Shown here one piece after another: positions 1-8,353 of a stretch of 38,366 nucleotides of DNA (position 1 is its first letter; the number at the start of each line of letters is the position of its first letter). The notes below the pieces were generated by a model. The model worked only from the letters and a program-made list of their open reading frames with translations. It was not told the origin of the DNA and did no database searches. The position numbers were made by a program, and so were the translations under genes. The DNA comes from a virus, in IMG/VR virus record IMGVR_UViG_3300034072_000712, positions 1-38,366 of that record. One strand, 5' to 3'.

Positions 1-1327
1 ACCACGCGCCGCTGACCGGCATTCCAGTGGTGATTGCGGCCCACGAAACCGTATCCAAAAGGCCTTGCACGTTTAGGTTGTTCCATGCACCAGTATTGTT
101 CCAGCGGTATTCTACAACGCCGTCAGCCGTGCCAATCCAGTAGAGGTCTGCCCCCGAAAGAACAGGCGTAGCAGTGCCTGAAACGGACTGCGAAGCCCCG
201 GCACTCGATGATATGGCGTGACTGCGATCCGGCGAAGCTGGTGAGGTATTGTAAGCGTCGGTCCACGTTCCGGTGCGGGTCAGCGGATAATCAGTCCAGT
301 TCCAGGATCCGTTGACCGATGCAGCATCGCCGCTAATCGTGCGACCAAACCCGACCCATCCGGGGGCGGCTAGGCCGATTTCACCTTCCAGATACTCGAC
401 AAAGCGCTGCACCCACCGGTCATTCGTGCGGGTCCAGCTATCCCCGATGGCGCTGATCCGGAATTGCCCCGCCACGCCCATCGCCGCGTTGCCGAAATAG
501 GCCAAGGTCTGACGCAAGTTGTGCCGGAACGACACTTGTTCACGGCGCAGGCCGTAATCATCCAGTGCCGCCGAAAGCCTGTCATTCAATGCAGCCTGAT
601 CGCCCCGCGCTGCTGCTATTTCTTCATCAAGCGAGAGTGCGCTCGGGGCTGGGGCGTTCCACAGCAGTTTTCCTGCACCGTCAAGAATTACAATCGGCCA
701 ATCGTAGCCAATTCGCTCTTCCCAAGTGATTTGGAAATCGCCAGTTTCCAACGCGGCCAACGCTATATCCCACACCCCATCCAATGCGACTTCGCCAAAC
801 ACGCCGCCGTCAGCGTCCTGAAAAACCAACAGCCGATCTTCACGTAGGAAATCGACCTGCGAAATACGGTTATTAAGTGATGCAGCACTTGCCGCTGCTT
901 CGGCCGCCCAGCCCTTCGCACTCTTCGTCCCAGGCCCACCCGGTTCTGTGCCTTCTGCCAATGCTTGGGAGAGGTCTGACCAAGGCTTTCCGGCTGCCTG
1001 CAAAGCGTCGTGAACCACGGTTGTAAGAGTCCATGACCCGGCCCCACTGGCTCCAACCTTGAAGTAGATATCGTTGTTGGTGTTTGTTGCATCGCCCCAG
1101 ACGAGCGCTTTTACACCCTCTGCATGGGCAAGGTCGGCTTCGAGTAGGGCTCGGGTCTCTTTGAACACCTCGACGCCACCGATCAGGCCGGCACCAAGTA
1201 CCTCCTCAATCACGGGCCCGATTGAACGAATGTCAGCCTTGCTAGGTTCGTTAAGCCCGCTGCTCGACACCCCTTCTGTCACGAAATCACGCCATACCCA
1301 CGCAATTGCGTCACTGATCTTGCCCAT
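1..1327 (-). CDS. Tail fibre / tailspike with SGNH-hydrolase-like motif (partial)
   Basis: An open frame of 442 codons starts with ATG at 1327 and runs off the window without a stop, so the C-terminus is missing. It lies 13 bases after the tail-tip gene, the usual place for a receptor-binding fibre. The N-terminal half (about residues 1-280) is Ala-rich and helical, with no recognised domain. Near residues 291-300 the sequence reads FRISAIGDSW; a hydrophobic strand followed by GDS is the nucleophile block I motif of SGNH/GDSL esterases, with Ser near 297. Such domains in phage fibres deacetylate surface polysaccharides. The remaining blocks, including the Asp-His pair, would lie outside the window, so catalysis is inferred. 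The fibre role rests mainly on position. Confidence 0.7.
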   Translation of the reverse strand, partial: MGKISDAIAWVWRDFVTEGVSSSGLNEPSKADIRSIGPVIEEVLGAGLIGGVEVFKETRALLEADLAHAEGVKALVWGDATNTNNDIYFKVGASGAGSWTLTTVVHDALQAAGKPWSDLSQALAEGTEPGGPGTKSAKGWAAEAAASAASLNNRISQVDFLREDRLLVFQDADGGVFGEVALDGVWDIALAALETGDFQITWEERIGYDWPIVILDGAGKLLWNAPAPSALSLDEEIAAARGDQAALNDRLSAALDDYGLRREQVSFRHNLRQTLAYFGNAAMGVAGQFRISAIGDSWTRTNDRWVQRFVEYLEGEIGLAAPGWVGFGRTISGDAASVNGSWNWTDYPLTRTGTWTDAYNTSPASPDRSHAISSSAGASQSVSGTATPVLSGADLYWIGTADGVVEYRWNNTGAWNNLNVQGLLDTVSWAAITTGMPVSGAW

Positions 1328-1340
1328 GTCCTGCCCTTCC

Positions 1341-3407
1341 TTAGGTCACGGTCGCGGCGACAGGACCGGTGAGGGCTGAAGATCCCCCCGATCCGTTGAA
1401 GGCCCGCGCCCAATAGTAAAAAGTCCCGGCCGTAAGGCCGCTGTCGTTCCGACTCACCAGCGCGCCTGCCGCAGCGGTGATATCGCTGCCCACTTGCGTC
1501 GGACTGGTGAAGCTCGTGCCAGTCGTCCGATAGAGCCGCGCAAAGCTCAGGCTCGCACTCGTAGGCATTGCGAAGCTGATCGATACAGCCCCGGTGCCAC
1601 CCGTTGCCGCCAGCGAGGTAGGCGCGCCGATCGTCGCGCTGGCCACAGGCGTGATTGTCACGCTGCTGCTCCAGGCGCTGGCGCGGTAGCCGATAGTCAG
1701 CGCGCGGACTTGCACCTCGTATTCGGTGCCGCTGTCCACTGCGCCACTGCGGGCAGTGAACGCATCGCTGTCAGTCGCCATCAGCACCCATGTGCCGCCA
1801 TCTGTCGGCCGATACCGGACTTCGTAGATCAGGTCGGCGCGCCCGGCCGACCAGGTCGCCTCGATCGCCACGCCATTGCCCTCGGCCAGCGCGATCTGCA
1901 CCGCCGTTGCGGCAAGCCCGGTCGGCACCGGCACGGTTATGGTCGGAACGCTCGTGCTACCAGCGGAAACGGGAGGCGTGCCTTCTTCGGTCGCCGCGTC
2001 AAAATCCCAATCCTCAGGTCGAACCTCGACCAGGCCAGCGCTGATCGTGATACGATCCTTGCCGATCGCCAGCTTCACCCCACCGTCGATGGCGAACACG
2101 GCATCGATGCCGAGCTGCTGTGATTGCACCCGGCAGAACCGTTCACCAAACAGGTTGAGGCCATAGAGGTTGGTGGTCATATCCAGATGCCACCGGTCGC
2201 CCAGGCGCGCTGCCAGCAACTTGCCCACACGCACCGCCTGGTTGTGATGCGGGGCCCAGAACATCTCCACCGCCTGCGGATCGGTATTCGGGTCTTCGTC
2301 TGCGCCGGGTACCAGCACCAACGCGCTTTCTTGCTCGCGGTAGGAAACCTCGGCTTCGGTATAGAGCACCTTCAGCGCGCTTACCCGCTGTGCAGCCTTG
2401 GGCCCCAGCGTTGCGCCAACGGCAAGGATGTGATCGTCCGTGAAAGTGACTGTCGGCGCTTCGTAGCCGCCCACGCGCAGGTTGAACTTGAAGTCCGCGC
2501 CCTGCCAGCAAAAGCCATCGACGGCTTTGAGCATGTCGGCCAGCACTTGCCGCCGCTCGTCCATGGAAAGCTTGTAGCTGCCCCACAACCGCCACCGCTT
2601 GATCGTCTCGGCCGTCACGGTGGTCACCAGCTCGTCGGCGATGTCAGCCTCGGTCGCGATGTTGGCCCAGTTGACGTTGTCGTAGCCAAGGCCATAGCCG
2701 TCGGGGTGCGCGATATAGTCGGCAATCACCAGCGGGCCGTTGTCACTCCATTCCCAGGTGCTCTTGTCGTTCAACCGATGGCTGCCAGTGCCACCGTTGG
2801 TCGAGTCCTTGCGGGGATCGTAAACCTTCACCGCCTTGCGCACCTGAGTGTAGGTCGGCGGTCGGCCGTTATAGACCTCGCTGAAATGCTCCTGCTTGAC
2901 CGGCGCGCAGATGATCGCGGCATGGGCGCAGCCGCGCTGGCGATGATCGCTGGTCCACTGCGGGAAGATCGATGTCAGCTCGCCTATGGCAGTCTGGCTG
3001 TCACTGCCCGGGCGAGTAAGGATGCGCACAGCGTTGCGAAAGCTCGCCTGGGTGACCGTGCCACCGCCGCCCAGCGTTACAACCTGGTCGTTGATGCGGT
3101 GCTCAAGGATCTCGGTTTCCTCGCCGGTCCCCAGCGTGACCACCATGCCTAGCGTGCCGTTGGCGCTCTCCTCGAACGTCATCGTGCCGCCCGAGTGAAC
3201 AATGCCGTAGTGCCGCTTGCGGGACTCGACAGAGCCGCGAACGTTGACCTGGCCGTCGCTCGGCTTGGGGCGAGATGATCCGAAGATGCTCTTCCACAGC
3301 GCGTTGACGCCGATGTTGATCGCTACCGTCAACAGCGCGGCCACGATTGCCGATCCCACCATCGGCGTAACAACCGCCACCAGCGCTGCGACGATCAGCT
3401 GAGGCAT
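1341..3407 (-). CDS. Tail tip / host-specificity protein with fibronectin III domains
   Basis: This 688-residue protein is the likely central tail-tip (lambda J-like) protein of a siphovirus tail. An extension upstream of 3407 is possible, but ATG 3407 (MPQLIVAAL) is preceded by a perfect AGGAGG at good spacing, so I place the start there. The N-terminal 45 residues are hydrophobic and glycine/alanine-rich, as in many tip proteins. The middle (about 60-480) is the tip body. From about 500 on there are two fibronectin type III-like repeats with the typical Y-x-V-x-V-R-A and YYWARAFN strands. It follows the peptidase gene with a 13-base overlap and precedes the fibre gene. Function is inferred from order, size and domain layout. 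Confidence 0.75.
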   Translation of the reverse strand: MPQLIVAALVAVVTPMVGSAIVAALLTVAINIGVNALWKSIFGSSRPKPSDGQVNVRGSVESRKRHYGIVHSGGTMTFEESANGTLGMVVTLGTGEETEILEHRINDQVVTLGGGGTVTQASFRNAVRILTRPGSDSQTAIGELTSIFPQWTSDHRQRGCAHAAIICAPVKQEHFSEVYNGRPPTYTQVRKAVKVYDPRKDSTNGGTGSHRLNDKSTWEWSDNGPLVIADYIAHPDGYGLGYDNVNWANIATEADIADELVTTVTAETIKRWRLWGSYKLSMDERRQVLADMLKAVDGFCWQGADFKFNLRVGGYEAPTVTFTDDHILAVGATLGPKAAQRVSALKVLYTEAEVSYREQESALVLVPGADEDPNTDPQAVEMFWAPHHNQAVRVGKLLAARLGDRWHLDMTTNLYGLNLFGERFCRVQSQQLGIDAVFAIDGGVKLAIGKDRITISAGLVEVRPEDWDFDAATEEGTPPVSAGSTSVPTITVPVPTGLAATAVQIALAEGNGVAIEATWSAGRADLIYEVRYRPTDGGTWVLMATDSDAFTARSGAVDSGTEYEVQVRALTIGYRASAWSSSVTITPVASATIGAPTSLAATGGTGAVSISFAMPTSASLSFARLYRTTGTSFTSPTQVGSDITAAAGALVSRNDSGLTAGTFYYWARAFNGSGGSSALTGPVAATVT

Positions 3408-3865
3408 GACAACCTCCTGTGCACCACTGCCGGCACCGCCCAGATCGCCTCGGCTTCCAGCGCGAACATCACCACACCGTCCTGTCCGCGCGCGGCCCAT
3501 CTATCGCCCAGGCACAGGCAGGCGGTCGGCCCCGTTCCCGGAATGTCGATAAGCCCGACGTCACCGCGCTCAGGGAATTCGGTGCGGGTGCAGCCGAGCC
3601 GATCGAGCACCTTCGTGGCATAGCCTTCAAGGCCACCGTGCCGCCGCAGTATCCGCAATGCGCCCGCGCCCGATGAATAGCGCGGCCAGCGTGGCATCGG
3701 CCTGCCCGCAGCTTCGGCCACATAGCGCACTACGGACACCAGGCAGTCGCTTGTCCCCCAGGCAAAGGCGGACTGCGCCCACAGGCGGACCGTGGCTGAC
3801 ACCAGATCGCCGTCGACCAGGCGCGATGCCGGCATTGATGGTGCAGGTCTCAGTAATCCGGCCAT
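3395..3865 (-). CDS. NlpC/P60-like tail assembly protein (DUF6950-type)
   Basis: This 156-residue protein contains WGTSDC (around residue 40), followed by a helix and an aromatic/proline segment. That is the pattern of the small NlpC/P60-like cysteine peptidase family called DUF6950 in phage tail modules, with Cys as the candidate nucleophile. A later GDVGLID segment matches the conserved GDv strand of the fold. In gene transfer agents and siphoviruses the equivalent peptidase sits next to the tail-tip proteins and helps cell wall passage. It overlaps the upstream gene by 16 bases and the tip gene by 13. The catalytic His was not clearly assigned. Confidence 0.7.
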   Translation of the reverse strand: MAGLLRPAPSMPASRLVDGDLVSATVRLWAQSAFAWGTSDCLVSVVRYVAEAAGRPMPRWPRYSSGAGALRILRRHGGLEGYATKVLDRLGCTRTEFPERGDVGLIDIPGTGPTACLCLGDRWAARGQDGVVMFALEAEAIWAVPAVVHRRLSCLS

Positions 3866-4449
3866 GTCACCACCTTGTTGACCAGGCCTGCGACGAACTC
3901 GAAGCCGCGATCGCCGGGGAAGCGGCGCTTCTGGTCAGCATCGGTGTACATCGAATACTTGGGCCGCGATCGCAGGCTGAAAAGGCTCTCTGCCTTCAGC
4001 GTGATAGTGTTCTCGTTGCCTTCTCGCGCCAGGTTGAACTCCGGTCGAAGGCAACGCCCGGCCGCGATCGGGTAGGGCAGATCAAGTGGGCGCTGGTTGT
4101 CCGGGTCCGCGGGATCGGCCACGCCGAAGAACTGCACCAGGACATAGACCATCCGGCCCTTGACCTCGGCCTCATACTCGTCGCGCGTCATGCGCAGGAT
4201 CGCCGCATCCACGCCCGAAAGCGAAAAGCTCATCTCCGGGGCGTCGCCGTTGACGGCCTGCTCCACGCCGCTGATCGAACCCAGCTGACCAAGTCCCTGC
4301 CACTCGGCACCATCGTTCGTCTTCAGCCTGCCATTGCCGCCGATCCACAGGTTCATCGGCCCGCTGGTGAAATCGAACTTCACCAGGAAACATGCCTGTA
4401 CCTTCTTTCCGGCAAGATCGGCGGCGATGGTGTCGGGGAACAGGCTCAT
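3850..4449 (-). CDS. Tail tip assembly protein (DUF2163-like)
   Basis: This 199-residue protein has the beta-rich character of distal-tail proteins, with segments on tail-tip geometry such as FDFTSGPMNLW and W-x-GLG-x-L near the N-terminus. Its place between a minor tail protein and the NlpC-like peptidase matches the DUF2163 component of alphaproteobacterial siphovirus and gene-transfer-agent tails, which forms part of the hub. The start ATG overlaps the stop of the upstream gene (ATGA). Assignment is from order and general resemblance, not a decisive motif. Confidence 0.6.
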   Translation of the reverse strand: MSLFPDTIAADLAGKKVQACFLVKFDFTSGPMNLWIGGNGRLKTNDGAEWQGLGQLGSISGVEQAVNGDAPEMSFSLSGVDAAILRMTRDEYEAEVKGRMVYVLVQFFGVADPADPDNQRPLDLPYPIAAGRCLRPEFNLAREGNENTITLKAESLFSLRSRPKYSMYTDADQKRRFPGDRGFEFVAGLVNKVVTWPDY

Positions 4450-5120
4450 GCAAAGAGCCCGTCCGCAAAGTCCTCGACAAACGTGACGCTGGGCGAGCCG
4501 TAGCGCATGTTGGTCAGCTTCAGCGCCATGCCGTCGTCATTGGTCAGCCGCCCGATCATCGTCGGCCGCAGCTTCAGCGCCGCATCGGTGTAGTCGCGGC
4601 GCAGGGTGGGCGAACAACGGATCGTCGCCACCGTGCCGGCCCATGTCACGCCACTGGCGATGTACGGCTCGTCGCCGATCCCGAAATACAGCCCCGCCTG
4701 CAGCAGCTCGCCATACACGCCGAAGTCTGCCGTAATCGTGCGCTGCCCCTGGACACCGCTCACCAGCACGCCGCTCAGGTCGGCCGTCAAGTATCCGGCG
4801 CCATCGGAAAAGTAGCTGCCGTCGCTGTGTGGGACGATGCCGGCCCCCAGCTGAGCGTTGGTCGCCGCGTACCACATGTCCCACAGCGGCAGGCGGACGG
4901 TATTGGCCCGCCCTTCCAGCAGCGCTTCCATAGCCCGCCAGGCCAAAACCTCGCCGCCTTCGAGCGGGTCGAATTCCAGGCTCACGGTGAACGGCGGCCG
5001 GATCGCGGGAATGACCTGGACGAAGTCCGTCAGGCTCGTGGCCAGGCCTTGCGTGCGGCGAGGTGGCTGTATCTGGATATTCCGCGGCACCAGCGTGGCG
5101 GGCCAGTCAAAGGTAGCCAT
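4446..5120 (-). CDS. Minor tail / distal tail protein
   Basis: This 224-residue beta-rich protein lies directly after the tape measure gene, where distal tail proteins are encoded. The N-terminal region includes a conserved-looking FTVSLEFDPLEGGE segment followed by a helix (WRAMEALLEGRANTVRLPLW), a pattern I know from phage proteins of this position. No enzyme motif is seen. Its stop overlaps the start of the next gene, and its own start overlaps the tape measure stop by one base, so it should be made in step with both. Confidence 0.55.
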   Translation of the reverse strand: MATFDWPATLVPRNIQIQPPRRTQGLATSLTDFVQVIPAIRPPFTVSLEFDPLEGGEVLAWRAMEALLEGRANTVRLPLWDMWYAATNAQLGAGIVPHSDGSYFSDGAGYLTADLSGVLVSGVQGQRTITADFGVYGELLQAGLYFGIGDEPYIASGVTWAGTVATIRCSPTLRRDYTDAALKLRPTMIGRLTNDDGMALKLTNMRYGSPSVTFVEDFADGLFA

Positions 5121-7399
5121 CAGCCGCGCCTTTCCAGGTGCTCTTTCACCCGTTCGGCAACGATCGGGTCGTATTGGGCAAAGCCATTCGCCGTTGTTTC
5201 CTGAGCGATCTGCGACATCTGCTGCAGCAAATCTTCGGTCATCACCGCGCCGCGCAGATCGAACTGCAGGACCGTCTGCCCGCCTCGCCCACCGCCACTA
5301 CCCATCGAGCTGTTCGGCATCACAACCGCACCGCTGCGGCTTGCGAAAACGGGTTCGGGCCCGGCCTCGCCAGCAATGCCCCAGCTGCCTGCCGGGATCT
5401 CGCCACCATTGGCAAACAGGCCCGCATAGGCAGGATCGCTGATCGTTGCCGAAGCGCTGCTCGCCAGCGAGGCCAGCGACGAACCGCCACCCCCGCTACT
5501 GAAAAGCGAACTGACCAGCGAAGAGAAGAAACCACCGCCGCCGCCACCGCCAGCACCGTTGCGGCTCGCCTGTTGCAACGCCTCGGCCATCGGTCGGATG
5601 AACACGTCTTCGATGAACATGTCGATCAGGCCGCGCAGGAACGGGTCTTTCACGCCAAGCCGATCGGCAATGGAATCCGAGATGGACTGGTGAACATAGT
5701 CCAGCTCCTGGACCATCAGCTCCTCGACCCGCTCGCCCGTCTCCAGCTTGTTGCGGCGCAGCTGATCCGTGTACCGCTCCAGCGGCCCGGCATTGGCCTG
5801 GCGCTGCCCTTCGCGCTCGGCTGCCTGTCGGCTTTCAAGAAGGGCACGCGCCTGTGCCGCGTCGGCGATCTGGCCCGTGGCTATCTGCTGCTCCAGCAGG
5901 TTGCGCTCGATCTGCTGCTGCAGCTGCAACGCCTGCAGCTCAAGCGCGGCGCGATCGCGCGATGTTCCGGCAACGCGCGCCCAGGCTTCCAGCGTCTGTT
6001 GCTGGCGGCTCAGCATCTCGGCATCGAGCCGTTTTTCCGCCTCGATCTGGTCGCGGGCGATCCGATCCTTCAGCAAGCCGCCGCTGACAAGGATGGTGCC
6101 GTCCTCGGACCGCTTGCCGTAAAGCACGTCCAGTTCGGCCAGCAGCTTCTTCTTCTGCGCCTCGCTGTAATCCTTGTTCGCCCGGATCTCGCGCTCGCGC
6201 TGCTCACGCTGGTCGGCCAGCATTTGGTAAGCGATGTCGGCGCGTTCACTCGCCGAAGTAGCCAGTGCCAGGCGCGCCTGAAGCTCCTCTTGGTTGAGCG
6301 AGACGAGTGCTTGGAGATACTGGGCTTCGATCTGCTCTTCCGTCTTCCCATTCGCACCTTTGCGCCCCGTGCGTTCCTTTCTCTCTCGCTGATTTCCACC
6401 CTTCAGCAGCCCCATCGGATCGTCAAACTGATCCGGGGACATGCCAGTTGCGCGAATGCCGCGCTCCCGATCAATGTCGGCACGCGCCTTGGCAATGTCA
6501 GCGTTAACTGCCTTCAGCTCTTCTTGCTGCTTGTAAACGAACTGCAAATCACCAGTTTTGGGGTTACGCACGCCTCTGCGGGCGATTTCGTCCTGAAGCT
6601 TCTGCTGACGATCTAGCAGGCCATTCAGTTCCTTTTCCGCATCGATCAGCGTGCGTCGTTCGGTCAAAGCGTCCTGCCGCTTTTTGGCTAAACGGTCCAA
6701 TGCGCTCGTCGCGCCGTCAGCCGCATCTGCGGTTTCAAACAGCTTGGCAATCAGCGGACCAAGCGCCTGCACGCCGATCATGACCGCTATGCCCCACGGA
6801 CCCGACAGGAATGAAGCGAACTTGCTTCCCTCACCTGCCAGCATCTGCACTGCGCCGGTCACCTGACCGACTTGGCTGGCGAAGATTTGCGCAGGCTTCA
6901 TCCCCAACGCATACATCGTTGAGATATCGCCGAGCTGATAACCGAGTTGCTGCAAGCCCGCCCGCTGCTGCCCCGATGCGCCAGTGGCAGCGTGGGTCGT
7001 GGAGATCATCTGTTTCAGTTCGGCTTGCGCCTGCCGGTGCTCTTCTTCGACCTGCGCCAGCGCCGCCTTCGAAAGCAGCAACGTGCGATTGTAGTCTTCG
7101 AGGCTGGATTTCCCGGCGTCCATTGCCGCTTTGGCATTGCCGATTTCGGTTTTTGACTGAGCCTGCGCCGCCGCTAACATGTCGATCGACGCGGCCGCAC
7201 GCTGCCAAACCGCCGCGCTCTGCCCGCCCTCACGCCCGGCCTGGGCCATCTTGTCGGCCAGCTCCAATGCACTGCCCGCCGTCATGTCCAGCGTGGCGCC
7301 CAGCTGCTTGGCACGGCCCTCGGCCTTGTCGACGCCGGCATTGAATTCACTGCCGACAGTGCGCAGTTCCAGTACCGCCTCGCCCAGCTTCTCAGCCAT
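5120..7399 (-). CDS. Tail tape measure protein
   Basis: This 759-residue protein is the longest in the tail module and lies after the tail chaperone genes. It is almost entirely helical: coiled coils with many Gln/Glu/Arg/Ala heptads at about 40-130 and 240-560, a hydrophobic stretch near 190-220 (LSGPWGIAVMIGVQALGPLIAKLF), and a glycine-rich, low-complexity region near 615-655. The C-terminal part contains GEAGPEPVFA, a signature often seen near the end of lambda-type tape measure proteins. It sets tail length and is ejected with the DNA. About 760 residues predicts a fairly short siphovirus tail of roughly 110 nm at 1.5 angstrom per residue (inference). Confidence 0.9.
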   Translation of the reverse strand: MAEKLGEAVLELRTVGSEFNAGVDKAEGRAKQLGATLDMTAGSALELADKMAQAGREGGQSAAVWQRAAASIDMLAAAQAQSKTEIGNAKAAMDAGKSSLEDYNRTLLLSKAALAQVEEEHRQAQAELKQMISTTHAATGASGQQRAGLQQLGYQLGDISTMYALGMKPAQIFASQVGQVTGAVQMLAGEGSKFASFLSGPWGIAVMIGVQALGPLIAKLFETADAADGATSALDRLAKKRQDALTERRTLIDAEKELNGLLDRQQKLQDEIARRGVRNPKTGDLQFVYKQQEELKAVNADIAKARADIDRERGIRATGMSPDQFDDPMGLLKGGNQRERKERTGRKGANGKTEEQIEAQYLQALVSLNQEELQARLALATSASERADIAYQMLADQREQREREIRANKDYSEAQKKKLLAELDVLYGKRSEDGTILVSGGLLKDRIARDQIEAEKRLDAEMLSRQQQTLEAWARVAGTSRDRAALELQALQLQQQIERNLLEQQIATGQIADAAQARALLESRQAAEREGQRQANAGPLERYTDQLRRNKLETGERVEELMVQELDYVHQSISDSIADRLGVKDPFLRGLIDMFIEDVFIRPMAEALQQASRNGAGGGGGGGFFSSLVSSLFSSGGGGSSLASLASSASATISDPAYAGLFANGGEIPAGSWGIAGEAGPEPVFASRSGAVVMPNSSMGSGGGRGGQTVLQFDLRGAVMTEDLLQQMSQIAQETTANGFAQYDPIVAERVKEHLERRG

Positions 7400-7652
7400 G
7401 GCTCAAGCCCTCCTGAGAAGGTCCCGAGCTGGCACTTTTGACCGGCACCAGCTTCATGCCGATGCCCATCGTGCCCAGCATGGCTGGCTTGGGCTTGCGT
7501 GCGCGCTGGCGGCGCTCGTGGCCATTCGCCGTCTTGTGCAGGCGGTCCATCATCTCGCGCTGTGCCTCGGGCTTGTAACTGCCAAACGCCAAGCCACCCG
7601 CGCGGATCGCGTCCATCTGCTCTTCGGCCTGAAGGCGCGGCAGCATCGTCAT
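7392..7652 (-). CDS. Small tail protein, second chaperone-like product
   Basis: This 86-residue, basic protein lies between the predicted tail assembly chaperone and the tape measure. Its start overlaps the chaperone stop (ATGA at 7649-7652) and its end overlaps the tape measure start by 8 bases. In many siphoviruses a frameshifted second chaperone reading frame occupies this spot (G/GT). Here a separate frame coupled by ATGA seems to replace it. No slippery sequence was identified with confidence. The QAEEQMDAIRAGGLAFG segment is probably helical. Function is from position only. Confidence 0.5.
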   Translation of the reverse strand: MTMLPRLQAEEQMDAIRAGGLAFGSYKPEAQREMMDRLHKTANGHERRQRARKPKPAMLGTMGIGMKLVPVKSASSGPSQEGLSHG

Positions 7653-8191
7653 GAACGCCCGAACCAGCGACGAAGGCGCTTCAACCAGCCACCACTGCGG
7701 CTGTCCGCCAAAGAAACGGACGAGACGGGGGATGGTCTCTCCCCAGTCGGCAGCCTTTCGCTGCTCTGTGTCGTCCCCAGGCCCGCCGCCCCCAACCCGG
7801 CCGCTTTCGCGATCGCTCCTGCCACGCCGAGACGATTGCGCAGCAAGAGCCCGGTAAAAACATCGCTGATCGCCTGCCGATGCGCGCCGGGCAGCTTGGC
7901 AAAGACTTCGTCAGGCACGCCCACGGTGACCTTGCGGGCCACCTTGCTCACCAGTTCGGTAAGCTCCTTTTCGGCGTCATCGCCCTCGATGTCGGCCAGC
8001 GCCTGGATGCGCCGCCCCCACAGGCCAAACCGGTGGCTGTCGATGATCGAAACTTCGTCGGGAGACAGGATCTCGAAGATCTCTTCGTCGATCCTGATTG
8101 TCGGCCGCGTGATCAGCGTGGTGAGATCGAGCAGCGGCCCATCGGCAGTGCCGGGAGCTTGCGGTCTTTCAGGAGTATCGGGCGTGTCCAT
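7649..8191 (-). CDS. Tail assembly chaperone
   Basis: This 180-residue, acidic protein with helical segments is the first gene of the distal tail unit, just before the tape measure genes, as expected for a tape measure chaperone (lambda gpG role). The N-terminal third is strand-rich (LITRPTIRIDEEIFEIL), followed by helices around residues 65-130. The C-terminal 40 residues are Ser/Arg/Gly-rich and probably disordered. The gene is preceded by a 160-base gap that carries one of the four shared late-promoter-like motifs 35 bases upstream, so it may head its own transcript. Confidence 0.6.
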   Translation of the reverse strand: MDTPDTPERPQAPGTADGPLLDLTTLITRPTIRIDEEIFEILSPDEVSIIDSHRFGLWGRRIQALADIEGDDAEKELTELVSKVARKVTVGVPDEVFAKLPGAHRQAISDVFTGLLLRNRLGVAGAIAKAAGLGAAGLGTTQSSERLPTGERPSPVSSVSLADSRSGGWLKRLRRWFGRS

Positions 8192-8225
8192 GCCCGAGCG
8201 TATGCAAGGTGCCGCCGCTCCCGCG

Positions 8226-8246
8226 CGCCCCGGTCATCTGCGCAGG
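8226..8246 (-). promoter_or_regulatory. Late activator site candidate, copy at tail operon
   Basis: On the minus strand the core TGACCGGGGCG (8226-8236) is identical to three other intergenic copies. With the upstream bases it forms an imperfect 8-2-8 dyad (right half CCTGCGCA, matching CCCGCGCA at the endolysin copy in seven of eight bases). It lies 35 bases before the tail chaperone start. No convincing -10 box is visible. The rest of the 8192-8353 gap holds no gene that I can support. Confidence 0.6.
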
Positions 8247-8353
8247 TGAGCAAAAGGCTCAAGCTGTCTGGACGAGCCGATGTCTACGCGAAACCAACTG
8301 CTCGTGCAATATTGGGCGAAACAGCCGCTATTTCGGGAGCCGCCCTTGGGAGT

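Noticed and set aside
5138-6616. 492-residue plus-strand frame opposite the tape measure
   Set aside because: Shadow of a long coiled-coil gene; Leu/Gln-rich from reverse reading.
7392-8191. Programmed frameshift between the two tail chaperone genes
   Set aside because: No clear slippery heptamer found; the ATGA overlap explains coupling without frameshift.
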